From: Devosia nitrariae
GTDB lineage: Bacteria; Pseudomonadota; Alphaproteobacteria; Rhizobiales; Devosiaceae
DNA length: 64,000 nt
Direction of reading: 5' to 3'
Assembly: GCF_030160115.1 (NCBI RefSeq)
Contig: NZ_BSNS01000002.1
Location: 310,001-374,000, forward strand
This document shows, piece after piece, positions 1-9,562 of this stretch. Both the position numbers and the translations under genes were made by a program. Within the stretch, counting starts at the first letter, position 1. Every line of letters begins with the position of its first letter. Under the pieces are notes generated by a model that had not been told where the DNA came from, made no database searches, and worked only from the letters and a program-made list of their open reading frames with translations.

Positions 1-1334
1 TTGAGGGAGAGCGCCGTTCGCACGTCACACCCCCAATGGACGAGCAGGCCGTCCATCGCCTCCAGGATCGCCCGTTCATTGTCGACGCAGAGAACCTTGA
101 GGTCGAGCGTGCCGAAGCTGGCTTCGCTGGTGGGAGCCTCGTTGGCTGCGGCCGGCGTGATGCTGCGCGCCAGCGGTAGGTAAATCGAGAAGCGCGAGCC
201 GCGGTTCTCGACGCTGTCGAGTTCCAGCGAGAGGCCGAGGGTGGCAACGAGCCGCTGTACGATGGAGAGCCCCAGACCAAGCCCCTGGGCCATGCGGGCG
301 CCGTGGTCGAGGCGCGAGAACTCGGCGAACACCAGCTTGTGCTGGTCCTTGTTGAAGCCGATGCCGGTATCGATGACGTCGAGCCGCAACCGATTGCCGC
401 GACGGCGCGTACCGACCAGCACCCTGCCGCCGGGTCGAGTATATTTGACCGCGTTGGAGACCAGGTTCTGTACGATGCGCGAGACCAGCATGCGGTCGGT
501 CATGACCGTCGCGGAGGCGGGCATGATCCCGAGGCGCACGCCGCGCTCGCGCGCCATGGGCGTGAACTCGACCTCGATCTTCTTCAAGAGGTCGATGGTG
601 TTGAACGGGGCAGGCGCCGGACGTACTGCGCCGCTGTCGATGCGCGAGATATCGAGAAGGGCCGACATGATATCCTCGACCGCGGTCAACGAAGCTTCGA
701 TGGAGGTCGCAAGTTCGGCAAGGCTGGTGTCCTTGGCGCGCTCGACAAGGGTCGAGGTATAGAGCCGGGCCGCGTTCAGGGGTTGGAGCAGGTCATGGCT
801 GGCGGCGGCCAGGAACCGGGTCTTGTCGTGATTGGCGGCGTCGGCCTTTGCGCGCGCCGTCTCCAGTTCAGCATTGACCCGCGTCAACGCCGCCGTGCGT
901 TCCTCGACGCGCCTCTCGAGGCTCTGGTTGACCTGAGCCAACTCCTCCTCTGCCCGTACACGGGCGGTGACATCGGCAAAGCTTATGACAAGACCGCCGT
1001 CGGGCAGACGGCTCGAATGGAACTCGAGCGCCTGGCCGAGGCTATCGATGCGCTGGGTGACGGTCGTCGGCGCGGCTGTCAGGGTGTTGATGCGTTCAAT
1101 GGCGAGCCGGGCCGGATCGCCCGAGCCAAAGTCCCCGCGATCGGCGAGATAAAGAGCGATGTCGAAAAGCGGCGTACCCGCGCGCAGCAGAGCGTCGGGA
1201 AGCGACAGCAGTTCGCCGTAGCGCCGGTTGCAGGAAAACAGCCGCAGGCCGTGGTCGAACACGGCAATGCCCTGGGGAATGAAATCGAGCGCCTGGCGCA
1301 CGCTGTGTTCGGCGCCGGCCAGCTTGTGCGGCAT
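1..1334 (-). CDS. Hybrid sensor histidine kinase (PAS_7 type), 3' end outside window
   Basis: This is a soluble-looking hybrid histidine kinase; 444 codons are in the window and the gene runs off its left edge. In order it has a PAS_7-type sensor domain (about residues 12-122), a coiled coil (125-168), a HisKA dimerisation domain with phospho-acceptor His180 in SHDLLQP, and a HATPase domain with N-box NLVSNAVKYT (290-299), DTGIGF (322-327) and GLGLGLS (351-357). A receiver domain begins near residue 411 (LKVLCVDNE) and is cut off. SHDLLQPLNAARL is typical of the NahK/ErcS'-like orphan kinases. The ATG at 1334 is the first start after an in-frame TAG about 40 bases upstream; no clear ribosome site precedes it. 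There is no membrane segment, so the signal is probably cytoplasmic. The ligand is unknown. Confidence 0.85.
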   Translation of the reverse strand, partial: MPHKLAGAEHSVRQALDFIPQGIAVFDHGLRLFSCNRRYGELLSLPDALLRAGTPLFDIALYLADRGDFGSGDPARLAIERINTLTAAPTTVTQRIDSLGQALEFHSSRLPDGGLVISFADVTARVRAEEELAQVNQSLERRVEERTAALTRVNAELETARAKADAANHDKTRFLAAASHDLLQPLNAARLYTSTLVERAKDTSLAELATSIEASLTAVEDIMSALLDISRIDSGAVRPAPAPFNTIDLLKKIEVEFTPMARERGVRLGIMPASATVMTDRMLVSRIVQNLVSNAVKYTRPGGRVLVGTRRRGNRLRLDVIDTGIGFNKDQHKLVFAEFSRLDHGARMAQGLGLGLSIVQRLVATLGLSLELDSVENRGSRFSIYLPLARSITPAAANEAPTSEASFGTLDLKVLCVDNERAILEAMDGLLVHWGCDVRTALSL

Positions 1335-1517
1335 GGTGGAGGCCAGCCCATCGAGGTGTTGCGGTCGGGCAAACTATCGGCGCAGCGACGTCGACGCGCA
1401 AGCCCGACGAAGGCATGGATCGCGAGGCGATTGCATTGGGGGGCGAACTGGGTGACTCTAGCCTACTGCACAACATAGGCCCGGCTGGGCGTTGCGCCGG
1501 GCAAGCACAGCGAGGGC

Positions 1518-2072
1518 ATGGATATGCAGGGCTTTCTCAAGGAGTTTCGTGATTTCGCCGTCAAGGGCAACATGATCGATCTCGCCATCGGCGTGATCAT
1601 CGGGGTAGCATTCGGAGCCATCGTCTCCTCGATCGTCGATGATATCTTCATGCCGCTCATCGGCCTCATCATAGGCGGCGTCGATTTTTCCAACCTCTTC
1701 ATCGTCCTCTCCAACCCCAACGACGTACCGGTCCCGTCGGTCGCCGCGGCCAACGAGGCTGGGGTTGCCACACTCAACATCGGCCTCTTCCTCAACGCGC
1801 TTGTCAAGTTTCTGATCATCGCGTTCGTGCTCTTCCTCGTCGTCAAGGGCATCAACGCCCTGAAGCGCGAGGCGGCCGAGGATCCCGCGCCTGCAGCGCC
1901 CAGCAAGGAAGAAGTGCTGCTGACCGAGATCCGCGACGCCATCAAGGCGCAGGCACCGGCAAAGGCCGCGCCGGCCACTGCGACGGCCAAATCAGTCAGC
2001 GAGGCGCCAGCCACGGCGCCCCGGCGGTCCTCAACGCGCAAACCTGCGGCACGCAAACCCACCGGCCAATAG
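1518..2072 (+). CDS. mscL: Large-conductance mechanosensitive channel MscL with long C-terminal tail
   Basis: MscL is a homopentameric inner-membrane channel that opens under membrane tension and releases solutes during osmotic downshock. The 184-residue product starts with the family signature ([20 protein letters not shown]) and TM1 (about 16-45), then a periplasmic loop containing SNPNDVP, and TM2 (about 93-116). Typical MscL is about 136 residues. Here the cytoplasmic helix ([15 protein letters not shown]) is followed by about 45 extra residues rich in Ala, Pro, Ser and Arg, probably disordered. ATG 1518 and ATG 1524 are both possible starts. The gene stands alone between the divergent kinase and the convergent hemA. 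Confidence 0.96.
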   Translation: MDMQGFLKEFRDFAVKGNMIDLAIGVIIGVAFGAIVSSIVDDIFMPLIGLIIGGVDFSNLFIVLSNPNDVPVPSVAAANEAGVATLNIGLFLNALVKFLIIAFVLFLVVKGINALKREAAEDPAPAAPSKEEVLLTEIRDAIKAQAPAKAAPATATAKSVSEAPATAPRRSSTRKPAARKPTGQ

Positions 2073-2113
2073 AGCGTTGTCAGCAGACCGTCCTCATCTC
2101 CGCGAGCTGAGGG

Positions 2114-2241
2114 CCCCTCACCCGGACCGCTTGCGATCCGACCTCTCCCCCAAAGGGAGAGGTGTCGCGGTGGCCAGCACAGTGCCCCTCTTCACCTCTC
2201 CCTTGGGACGGGTCGACGGCGGAGCCGGCGGGGTGAGGGGG
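2114..2241. repeat. Palindromic intergenic repeat between mscL and hemA
   Basis: Nested inverted repeats lie between two convergent genes. The outer arms are CCCCTCACCCGG (2114-2125) and the imperfect complement at 2225-2240. An inner perfect 9-bp stem ACCTCTCCC / GGGAGAGGT spans 2141-2163, and a second ACCTCTCCC lies near 2200. Composite CCCTCACCCG... elements of this sort are common between genes in Hyphomicrobiales. The inner hairpin may end transcription from both sides. Confidence 0.6.
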
Positions 2242-2304
2242 CCTCCCCGCCTTCGCGTGAATGGCTGAAAGCGTCGCCTCCACCAACGCCTCGTCCGACC
2301 GGGG

Positions 2305-3585
2305 TCAGCCCCCGACTGTTGGCAGGGTCAGGTCCCCGGACGTCAGCTTGCTGGCGGTGATGGCCGCGTCGGCCTTCTCGCGCGGGATTTCGAGGCTGGC
2401 CCATACGCTGACGAGCGCGTGACGCAATTCGAAGATCATCTCGTCGGTATGGAGCGGGGTCGGTGTGATGCGCAGCCGCTCGGTGCCCTTGGGCACGGTC
2501 GGATAGTTGATCGGCTGGATATAGATGTTGTGCTTGTCCATCAGCATATCGCTGGCGGCCTTGACGAGGCGCGCATCGCTGACGATGAGCGGCACGATGT
2601 GGGTCGGCGTTTCCATGACCGGCAGACCCGCGTCGGCCAGGATCGCCTTGGTCAGCCGGGACTGGCGCTGTTGCATCTCGCGCTCGTGGCCGCTCGTCTT
2701 CAGGTGCTCGATGGACGTGCGAGCCGCCGCGCAGAGGGCCGGAGGCAGCGCCGTGGTAAAGATGAATTCGGGCGCATAGGAGCGCACGGCATCGACGACC
2801 GCCTGATTGGCGGCGATGTAGCCGCCCATGACGCCGAAGGCTTTGGCAAGCGTGCCCTCGATGATGTCGATGCGCTCCATCAGCCCTTCGCGCTCGGCGA
2901 TACCGCCGCCGCGCGGCCCGTACATTCCCACAGCATGGACTTCGTCGATATAGGTGAGCGCTCCGAACTCCTCGGCGAGATCACAGATCGCGGCGATCGG
3001 AGCGATGTCGCCGTCCATCGAATAGACGGATTCGAAGGCGATGAGCTTGGGCCGCTTACGGTCGGTGGCGGCGAGGAGCTCACGCAGATGCGCCACGTCG
3101 TTGTGCCGGAAGATGCGCTTCTCCATACCCGACTGACGTACGCCCTGGATCATCGAGGCGTGGTTCAACTGGTCGGAGAAAATGACGCAATCGGGCAGCA
3201 GGCGGGCGATGGTCGAGATAGCCGCCTCGTTGGACACGAACCCCGAGGTGAAGACGAGCGCGGCTTCCTTGCGGTGGAGGTCCGCCAGTGAGCGCTCAAG
3301 CTCGACCAGCGGCCGGTTGGTGCCCGAGATGTTGCGGGTGCCCCCGGCGCCGACACCGAGCTTGCCGGCAGTCTCCTGCATGGCAGCGATGACCTGATCG
3401 TTCTGGCCCATGCCCAGATAGTCATTGGAGCACCAGATGGTGATCTCGCGGGCGTTGTCGGAAGCATCACGGTAGAGGGCCTTCGGGAAGTGGCCCGCGA
3501 TGCGCTCGAGATCGGCAAAGACGCGATAGCGCTTTTCCTGGCGGAGGGTGTCCACCGCATCTTCGAATATGCCGCGATAGTCCAT
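2305..3585 (-). CDS. hemA: 5-aminolevulinate synthase
   Basis: This PLP enzyme condenses glycine and succinyl-CoA to 5-aminolevulinate, the first step of haem and tetrapyrrole synthesis by the C4 route of alphaproteobacteria. The 426-residue product shows the ALAS pattern: [12 protein letters not shown] at the N terminus, CSNDYLGMG (52-60), the cofactor region YIDEVHAVG (Asp214, His217) and the PLP lysine Lys248 in [11 protein letters not shown]. The start at 3585 is supported by an AAGGGGC ribosome site; an upstream extension of the frame has no such support. It has about 20 residues more at the C terminus than the usual 405. An ICE-like box upstream (3724-3740) suggests control by Irr in response to iron or haem. 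Confidence 0.97.
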   Translation of the reverse strand: MDYRGIFEDAVDTLRQEKRYRVFADLERIAGHFPKALYRDASDNAREITIWCSNDYLGMGQNDQVIAAMQETAGKLGVGAGGTRNISGTNRPLVELERSLADLHRKEAALVFTSGFVSNEAAISTIARLLPDCVIFSDQLNHASMIQGVRQSGMEKRIFRHNDVAHLRELLAATDRKRPKLIAFESVYSMDGDIAPIAAICDLAEEFGALTYIDEVHAVGMYGPRGGGIAEREGLMERIDIIEGTLAKAFGVMGGYIAANQAVVDAVRSYAPEFIFTTALPPALCAAARTSIEHLKTSGHEREMQQRQSRLTKAILADAGLPVMETPTHIVPLIVSDARLVKAASDMLMDKHNIYIQPINYPTVPKGTERLRITPTPLHTDEMIFELRHALVSVWASLEIPREKADAAITASKLTSGDLTLPTVGG

Positions 3586-3723
3586 GAAGTGCCCCTTTCG
3601 GCGCGGATCGGATTGTGATCTGCCGAAGCGACCCAACCCTATTCGGCCCACCGGATCCATGACATAGGTCAATTCGCCGCGCGGCGAACCGGTTGTTCAT
3701 GTGTTCGTGAGCGGGCGCTGAAA

Positions 3724-3740
3724 TTTAGAGTCATCCTAAA
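3724..3740. promoter_or_regulatory. ICE-like (Irr box) motif upstream of hemA
   Basis: TTTAGAGTCATCCTAAA matches the rhizobial iron-control element TTTAGAA-N3-TTCTAAA at 12 of 14 specified positions and has the correct spacing. It lies about 140 bp upstream of the hemA start. Irr controls haem synthesis and iron genes in Hyphomicrobiales. The match was read by eye and no binding data exist. Confidence 0.5.
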
Positions 3741-3862
3741 GTAGATCGCAGCCGCTGCCAATCCGGTCGGGCCATCGCCGTCCTGCGTCATATCGCGCTG
3801 GGTGTGCCGCTTGACAGGCTCGGTGGTTGACTGAGACTCGGGCGACCATCGAGGGGAACGGG

Positions 3863-4603
3863 ATGCATCACCCACGCGGCAACCTGATCGGCTCTGGCAA
3901 GGAGGCCGAGGTCTACGAGTTTGGCGACCGGGTGCTCAAGCTCTACCGGGCGGGGCCGCGCAAGGGTTCGGCATTCAGGGAGGCAGCCATCCTTGCCGCC
4001 ATCGAATCGCTCGACGTGCCGGCGCCGAGGGTCCTCGGCGTCGAGCAGTTCGACGGGCGCTGGGGTGTTATCATGGAGCGGGCAGAGGGACCGGCTTTCG
4101 CCGAGGCGGCGCTCAAGGGGGGTGCGGCGCTCGAAACGCACCTGGCGGCAATGGCGCGGCTGCATGCACATATCCACGCGCAACCGGCGCCGGCCCTCGG
4201 CGCTCAGCGCGCCATGCTCAGGCGCAACATCTCGAAGACGCCGCTGCTCGACGAGGTCTTGCGCAAGCGGCTGCTCGATGGGCTTGCCGCGCGACCCGAC
4301 GGGGATCGACTCTGCCACGGCGATTTCCATCCATGGAACATCCTCGGCAACATCGACACGCCGATAGTGGTCGACTGGCTGGACGCCAGCATCGGCGTGC
4401 CGGCGGCGGACATCTGTCGCTCCTATGTGCTGATGGCCAACGCACGCCCGGATATCGCCACTGCCTATGTCGACGCCTATCTGGCGGCTACCGGGATCGC
4501 GCGGTCGGAGATCGAGGCGTGGGTGCCATACGTTGCGGCGGCACGCCTTGCCGAAGGCGTGCCGGACGAAACGGAGAGATTGCTGGCCCTGGCCCGCCTC
4601 TGA
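3863..4603 (+). CDS. Aminoglycoside phosphotransferase (APH)-family kinase
   Basis: A 246-residue member of the APH/choline-kinase fold. Visible motifs are a short nucleotide-binding loop (LIGSGKEAEVYEF, 8-20), an invariant lysine near residue 27, the catalytic loop CHGDFHPWNIL (151-161; Asp154 is the base) and the metal-binding aspartate in IVVDW (Asp171). It is shorter than true aminoglycoside kinases (about 260-270), and its substrate cannot be told from sequence; a small alcohol or sugar is as likely as a drug. ATG 3863 was chosen over an upstream TTG (3827) because GAGGGG lies just ahead of it. It is divergent from hemA and has no operon partner on its strand. Confidence 0.8.
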   Translation: MHHPRGNLIGSGKEAEVYEFGDRVLKLYRAGPRKGSAFREAAILAAIESLDVPAPRVLGVEQFDGRWGVIMERAEGPAFAEAALKGGAALETHLAAMARLHAHIHAQPAPALGAQRAMLRRNISKTPLLDEVLRKRLLDGLAARPDGDRLCHGDFHPWNILGNIDTPIVVDWLDASIGVPAADICRSYVLMANARPDIATAYVDAYLAATGIARSEIEAWVPYVAAARLAEGVPDETERLLALARL

Positions 4604-4607
4604 TCCC

Positions 4608-7600
4608 TTATTCGGCGGGCGCGCGATGCGCCTCCTCGTCAGGCGCCTTTGGAAGGAAGCGGCCGACGAAGCGGCCGAAGCTGTCGATATAGGTCAGTAT
4701 CACCGGCACGACGACGAGGGTCAGAGCTGTCGAGCTCAGCAGGCCGCCGATGACCGCGTGGGCCATGGGCGCATTCTGCCCGCTGCCTTCGTGGAGACTC
4801 AAAGCCAGGGGCAGCATACCAAAGGTCATGGCCATGGTGGTCATGATGATCGGGCGAAAGCGGGTGGAGCCAGCCTCGACCAGGGCGTCATAGAGGTTCA
4901 TGCCCTGCTGACGTACGTGCTGATTTGCATTATCGACGAGCAGGATCGCGTTCTTGACCACCAGGCCCATCAGCATGATGAAGCCGATCATCGACATCAT
5001 GTTGAGCGTCGAGCCGCCGACGAGCAGGCCGAGCACCACGCCGATCAGCGAAAGCGGCAGCGAGACCATGATGGCAATGGGCTGGAGGAAACTCCCGAAC
5101 TGGCTGGCCAATACCAGATAGATGAATATGACGGCGAGCAGCAGGGCTGATCCAGCGGCAGCGCCGGTTTCGGCCAGGTCCTCAGCCTCGCCACCCTGGC
5201 TGATGCTGTAGCCGACGGGCAATTCGATGCTGTCGATGATAGCCTGGATCCGGGGCGTCACATCGCCGAGGTTCACTCCCTCGATGTTGGCGGTGACATT
5301 GACCCGGCGGTCGAGATCCTCGCGCTCGATGGTTGCCGGGCCCGTGGCCTGGACGATGCTGGCCACTTGGTCGAGCCGGATCACCGCTTTGGAGCCGCTA
5401 GCGCCGCTCTGAACGATGGGAAGGCTGCCCAGCGCGTTGACGTCGTTGCGGGCCCATTCGGGCAAGCGGACGAAGACGCCGAGATTTTCGCCGCTGGGGC
5501 TGGTCCAATCGGTCACTTCATCGCCGGCGAGCATGGGGTTCAGAGCCGCGCCCACTTGGGCGAGGCTCACGCCAAGGTCGCTGGCCAGGTCACGGTCGAC
5601 GCGGACAGCCATGATCGGGGTGGCATCGTCGAGCGAGGACTCGATGTCGATGAGACCATCGATCTCGCTCATGCGCGCGATAAGGTTATCGGCGATGCGG
5701 TCGAGCGTGTCGAAGCTGGGACCCGAGATGCCGATTGAGATCGGCGCCGTGGGACCGCCGAAACCGCCCGAGGCGGCAACGGTGTAGGTGGCGCCCGGAA
5801 TTGAAGTCAACGCCTGGCGGACGGTGATGGCGAACTGCGTAGGCGAGACGTTGCGCTCGGATTCCGGCACCATGCCGACGACAATGTTGGCAGAGTTGTT
5901 GCCGCCACGCGAATTGCCAGAATTGACCGTCGCATAAGTCGATTCAACCTCCGGCAGACTGCGCAGCACCTTATCGACCTGACCGATCTTCATGGCCGTA
6001 TAGTCGAGCGAGGACCCCGAAGGTGTTTCCATCGTCACCTGCACTTCACTGTTGTCGGTGGCCGGGATGAACTCGGCGCCAACCAATGGGAACAGGAAGA
6101 AGGTGCCGATAAACGAGGCGATGGCGACAAGCAGTGTGGTCTTGCGCCATTTGAGGCACCAGCGCAGCAACCTGCGATAGCCACCGGCGATCCAGGAGAA
6201 GAACCTGTCGAACTGCCCCACCGCCTTGCCGACCGGACCGCGCTTGGCATCGGGATGGGCGGCCGGATCGTACCATACGCTCGACATCATCGGATCGAGT
6301 GTGAAGGCGACGAAAAGAGAGATCAGGACGGCGACCGAAACCGTGACGCCGAACTGCAGGAAGAACCGGCCCATGATGCCTTCCATGAACGCTACCGGCA
6401 GGAAAACGGCGACGATGGAAAGTGTGGTGGCCAGAACCGCAAGGCCGATCTCGTTGGTGCCATCGAGAGCGGCCTGGCGATGGTTCTTGCCCATATGCAG
6501 GTGCCGCATAATGTTTTCGCGTACCACGATGGCATCATCGATGAGGATGCCGACGGCGAGCGAAAGGGCCATCAGCGTCATCATGTTCAGGGTAAAGCCG
6601 AAAAACCTGAGGAAGATCATCGTGCTGATGATCGAGATCGGCAGGGTCAGGCCGGTGATGACTGTGGAACGCCAGGAGTTGAGGAACAGGAACACGATGA
6701 CAACGGCAAGCGAGGCGCCTTCGATCAGCATGTTCTGGACGGCATGGAAACTCTGCTCCACCGGGACGGCGTTGTCGCGCACCACGTCGATTTGCACGCC
6801 CTCGGGCAACTCGCCGTCCATCATCTGATCGATGGCAGCATGGATGTCCCGAGCCACTTGAACGGTGTTGGCGCCCTGGGTTTTGATGACGTCTACGGCA
6901 AGCGCCCGCTCGCCGTTGAGAAGGGCAAGGCTTTCCTCATCACCCTGGCCATCCTCGAGGGTCGCGACGTCGCGCAGATAGACCGGTTGGCCACCCTGGC
7001 GCGAGACGATGATGTCGAGGAAATCCTCGGCGTTCTCCACACGGCCTTCGACCTGGATGGTCTGGACCGTTGCGCCCTGGGTGATGGTGCCGGCCGGCAG
7101 GTTCTGGTTTTCCTGGGAAAGCGCGTTCATCACGTCGGAGATGCCGACGTTGAAAGCAGCCAGGCGGTCGGGATCGACGAGGATGTTCAGTTGACGTTCT
7201 ATGCCGCCGACGGCCGACGCGCTGCCGACGCCAGCGATGTTGGAGAGGCGCGTGACGATCACATCTTCAGTGAGCGTCGTCAGATCGCGGGCCGAAAGCG
7301 TATCGGAGGTAACGGCGAGCGAGATGATGGGCAGTTCGCTCGGATCGAACCGCAGGATGGTGGGCGTACCCGCGTTGTCAGGAAGGTTCGCCTCGATCTG
7401 GGAGACCTTGTCGCGCACGTCCTGGGCGGCGGTTTCGGACGAGACCTCGAGGTCGAAAATCATCAGCACCATGGCCGAGCCGGACATGGCCGTGGACTGT
7501 ATGGTGTCGAGGCCGGCGATGGTGTTGACCTGATTTTCGATAGGTTCGACGATGTCGCTCTCGACCGCTTCGGGCGAGGCGCCAGGATAGCTCACAACCA

Positions 7601-7739
7601 CGGCAACGACGGGAAAGTCGACATCGGGCATCTGCTCGATGGGCAGGCGCTGATAGGAATAGAAGCCGAAAACCAGCAACGCCACCATGACCATGGTGGC
7701 GAAAACCGGATGGTTGACGCTGATGCGGGTCAGAAACAT
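4608..7739 (-). CDS. RND efflux transporter permease (AcrB/HAE1 family)
   Basis: This 1043-residue inner-membrane proton antiporter exports hydrophobic compounds as a trimer joined to a periplasmic adaptor and an outer-membrane channel. It has the RND plan: TM1 (about 10-28), large periplasmic loop, TM2-6, TM7, a second loop and TM8-12. The proton-relay pair Asp-Asp is seen in LAVGILIDDAIVVREN, and GxxxGD-type loops are present. It starts 3 bases after the adaptor gene, so the two are translationally coupled. No outer-membrane factor is in the window; TolC must come from elsewhere. The substrate is unknown; it resembles multidrug (HAE1) rather than metal (HME) pumps because the DD pair is intact and there is no Met-rich pathway. 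Confidence 0.93.
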   Translation of the reverse strand: MFLTRISVNHPVFATMVMVALLVFGFYSYQRLPIEQMPDVDFPVVAVVVSYPGASPEAVESDIVEPIENQVNTIAGLDTIQSTAMSGSAMVLMIFDLEVSSETAAQDVRDKVSQIEANLPDNAGTPTILRFDPSELPIISLAVTSDTLSARDLTTLTEDVIVTRLSNIAGVGSASAVGGIERQLNILVDPDRLAAFNVGISDVMNALSQENQNLPAGTITQGATVQTIQVEGRVENAEDFLDIIVSRQGGQPVYLRDVATLEDGQGDEESLALLNGERALAVDVIKTQGANTVQVARDIHAAIDQMMDGELPEGVQIDVVRDNAVPVEQSFHAVQNMLIEGASLAVVIVFLFLNSWRSTVITGLTLPISIISTMIFLRFFGFTLNMMTLMALSLAVGILIDDAIVVRENIMRHLHMGKNHRQAALDGTNEIGLAVLATTLSIVAVFLPVAFMEGIMGRFFLQFGVTVSVAVLISLFVAFTLDPMMSSVWYDPAAHPDAKRGPVGKAVGQFDRFFSWIAGGYRRLLRWCLKWRKTTLLVAIASFIGTFFLFPLVGAEFIPATDNSEVQVTMETPSGSSLDYTAMKIGQVDKVLRSLPEVESTYATVNSGNSRGGNNSANIVVGMVPESERNVSPTQFAITVRQALTSIPGATYTVAASGGFGGPTAPISIGISGPSFDTLDRIADNLIARMSEIDGLIDIESSLDDATPIMAVRVDRDLASDLGVSLAQVGAALNPMLAGDEVTDWTSPSGENLGVFVRLPEWARNDVNALGSLPIVQSGASGSKAVIRLDQVASIVQATGPATIEREDLDRRVNVTANIEGVNLGDVTPRIQAIIDSIELPVGYSISQGGEAEDLAETGAAAGSALLLAVIFIYLVLASQFGSFLQPIAIMVSLPLSLIGVVLGLLVGGSTLNMMSMIGFIMLMGLVVKNAILLVDNANQHVRQQGMNLYDALVEAGSTRFRPIIMTTMAMTFGMLPLALSLHEGSGQNAPMAHAVIGGLLSSTALTLVVVPVILTYIDSFGRFVGRFLPKAPDEEAHRAPAE

Positions 7740-7742
7740 CGG

Positions 7743-8957
7743 CTAGCCCTCGACCATCTCGACTTTGTCGCCCGGTTGAAGCTCCGTCAGCGGCACGGTG
7801 ACGACGACGTCGCCCGCCTCGACCCCGGAGACGACCTCGATGACGCGGCCGCGGTTCCACGCGCCGCCCCGCTCTATCGCCTGGCGCACAGCCTCGCCAT
7901 CCTCCACCTTGAGGACATAGACGCCCTCGGCATCCTCGCGCAGCGCCGTTGCGGGAACGGACAGCGCGTCCGGCTCTTCAGTGACGGTGATGTGGGCCGT
8001 GGCGAACATGCCGCCGCGCAGTGCCCCATCCTCGTTGGAGAGCGTGATGTAGACGGGGATGGTGCGCGTGCCGGAAGCGGCGACCGGATTGACGCGTGAG
8101 ACGGTGCCTTCGAACTCGCGGCCGGGCAGGCCCTCGACGGTGACGGCAACGGTCTGGCCGGGCCGGATCTGCGCGCTGGCCCCGATGGGCGAGGACGCTT
8201 GCAATTCAACCGAACTGAGATCGACGAGAGTGAGGAGAGCTGTCCCCTGCTGGACGGTCTGGCCCGGCTCGACGGTGCGCTCGGAGATCACGCCATCCAT
8301 CGGCGCGCGCACGGTTGCGTTCTGAAGGTCGATCTCGGCGGCGGCGACCTGCGCTTCGAGGGCGGCGAGATTGGCGCGAAGCGCATCGGCGCTCGACTGG
8401 GCCTGCTCGAGACCCGACGAGGCGGTTACGCCGCGCTCGATGAGGTCACGCGTGCGGGCGAGCTGGCTCTTGGCCAGCGCGAGCTGGGCGCGTGTCGCCT
8501 CTGCAGTGCTGGTCGCCTGATTGAGCTGAACCTGCAGGGAATCGGTATCGAGCTGGACGAGAACGTCGCCGCTGCTGACCGCATCGCCCGGGCGAGCGAG
8601 GACCGCAACGACGCGCGCAAAAACCTGCGAAGAAAGCTGCGTCTGGCGCTGGGGGGCAAGCGAACCGGTAACGCGGACGGTCTCGGCGAGCGTCGTCGGC
8701 TCAATTGTCGTGATCTCCGCCTGGTTGAGCTGTTTGACCGGTTCGGCGACCGACTGCTCGACCGGTTCAGGCGCTGGCTGGCGGCTTGTGATCACCACGC
8801 CCGCGACAATTGCAAGGACCACAAGGACGAGAACGATCCAGGGCCAGCGCCGGCGACGCGGCGGAAGCCCGGCGGCAATCCGTGCCGCATTATCCTTGTC
8901 GCGCTTGCTCTGCGCCCACACGGGTTTGGGACTTTCGACCCTTTTTTCAGTCGTCAT
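7743..8957 (-). CDS. RND efflux periplasmic adaptor subunit (MFP)
   Basis: A 404-residue membrane fusion protein that links the RND pump to an outer-membrane channel. A basic cytoplasmic N terminus is followed by one TM segment (about 39-58, WPWIVLVLVVLAIVAGVVI), a Pro/Glu-rich linker, a split lipoyl domain, a helical hairpin with coiled-coil character (about 115-205; RTRDLIERGVTASSGLEQAQ) and beta-barrel and membrane-proximal domains. The TM anchor in place of a lipobox is unusual for AcrA but common in alphaproteobacterial adaptors. It lies 19 bases after the regulator and 3 bases before the permease, forming a three-gene operon. Confidence 0.92.
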   Translation of the reverse strand: MTTEKRVESPKPVWAQSKRDKDNAARIAAGLPPRRRRWPWIVLVLVVLAIVAGVVITSRQPAPEPVEQSVAEPVKQLNQAEITTIEPTTLAETVRVTGSLAPQRQTQLSSQVFARVVAVLARPGDAVSSGDVLVQLDTDSLQVQLNQATSTAEATRAQLALAKSQLARTRDLIERGVTASSGLEQAQSSADALRANLAALEAQVAAAEIDLQNATVRAPMDGVISERTVEPGQTVQQGTALLTLVDLSSVELQASSPIGASAQIRPGQTVAVTVEGLPGREFEGTVSRVNPVAASGTRTIPVYITLSNEDGALRGGMFATAHITVTEEPDALSVPATALREDAEGVYVLKVEDGEAVRQAIERGGAWNRGRVIEVVSGVEAGDVVVTVPLTELQPGDKVEMVEG

Positions 8958-8976
8958 GGCGTTTGGACCGCTTGAT

Positions 8977-9456
8977 TCAGGAATTATGTCGGGGGGCGGG
9001 TGCAGGCCCGTTCTCGGGGTGGTCGGACCAGTCCTTCAAGCGCTCGGCCATCCGCAAATAGAAATCGGCAAGCTGGTGAACCCGCCGCCTGGTGTCCATG
9101 TCGTTCGGGGGGAAAGAGGCTTCTGCCTCCAGCACTTCGGCGCCGATGTTGGCCAGGCGCTCCCCGACCGTCGCCATCATGCGCCGATAGGGGTCTGTAC
9201 CCAACTCGTAATAATCCTGCCGGTCACCGGCGTGCGAAACCAGCCGGATGACGCCGGAGGTGCGCAGGAGCCGAGCGTTGGTGCTGGCGCTCGCCTTGCT
9301 GATCTGCAGCCGCTCGGCCATCTCGCCGAGTGTGAATGGGCGGCCCTCGACGATGAGGAGACCGAGGATACGGCCGGAAATCCGCGTCTGGCCATCCGCC
9401 TGAGAAATGACCCCCATGCGCTCGATGAAATTTTCCGCGGCCGACTTGCTGTCCAT
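8977..9456 (-). CDS. GbsR/MarR-family transcriptional regulator of the RND operon
   Basis: A 159-residue winged-helix regulator of the GbsR-like branch of MarR. FIERMGVISQADGQTRISGR at the N terminus and the recognition region LQISKASASTNARLLRTSGV are typical of that branch. A longer reading from GTG 9495 would run over the palindrome at 9483-9500, so ATG 9456 is preferred, although no strong ribosome site is visible at either start. It is the first gene of the operon with the adaptor and permease and probably represses its own transcription, with efflux substrates as inducers. Confidence 0.8.
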   Translation of the reverse strand: MDSKSAAENFIERMGVISQADGQTRISGRILGLLIVEGRPFTLGEMAERLQISKASASTNARLLRTSGVIRLVSHAGDRQDYYELGTDPYRRMMATVGERLANIGAEVLEAEASFPPNDMDTRRRVHQLADFYLRMAERLKDWSDHPENGPAPAPRHNS

Positions 9457-9482
9457 GCGATGTGCGTTAGCGGCAGAGTCTC

Positions 9483-9500
9483 GTTCAGTCAACACTGAAC
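9483..9500. promoter_or_regulatory. Palindromic operator before the GbsR-RND operon
   Basis: GTTCAGTCAACACTGAAC is an inverted repeat with perfect 7-bp arms and a 4-bp centre. It sits 27 bp upstream of the regulator start, with a further half-site-like GAACTGAA immediately beyond it. Position and symmetry fit an autoregulatory operator for the adjacent GbsR-type repressor. Confidence 0.6.
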
Positions 9501-9562
9501 GAACTGAATAAACTAAATTTAATGTTTCAGCCGACCTTGTCGAAGCACTTGCACGTTAGTTC

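Noticed and set aside
303..1478. 391-codon plus-strand frame opposite the hybrid kinase
   Set aside because: The minus strand encodes all kinase motifs in order; this is its shadow.
6255..8099. 614-codon open frame on the plus strand opposite the RND pump genes
   Set aside because: High-GC shadow frame: rich in Asp, His, Arg and Gly with no domain, and fully antisense to two well-supported genes.
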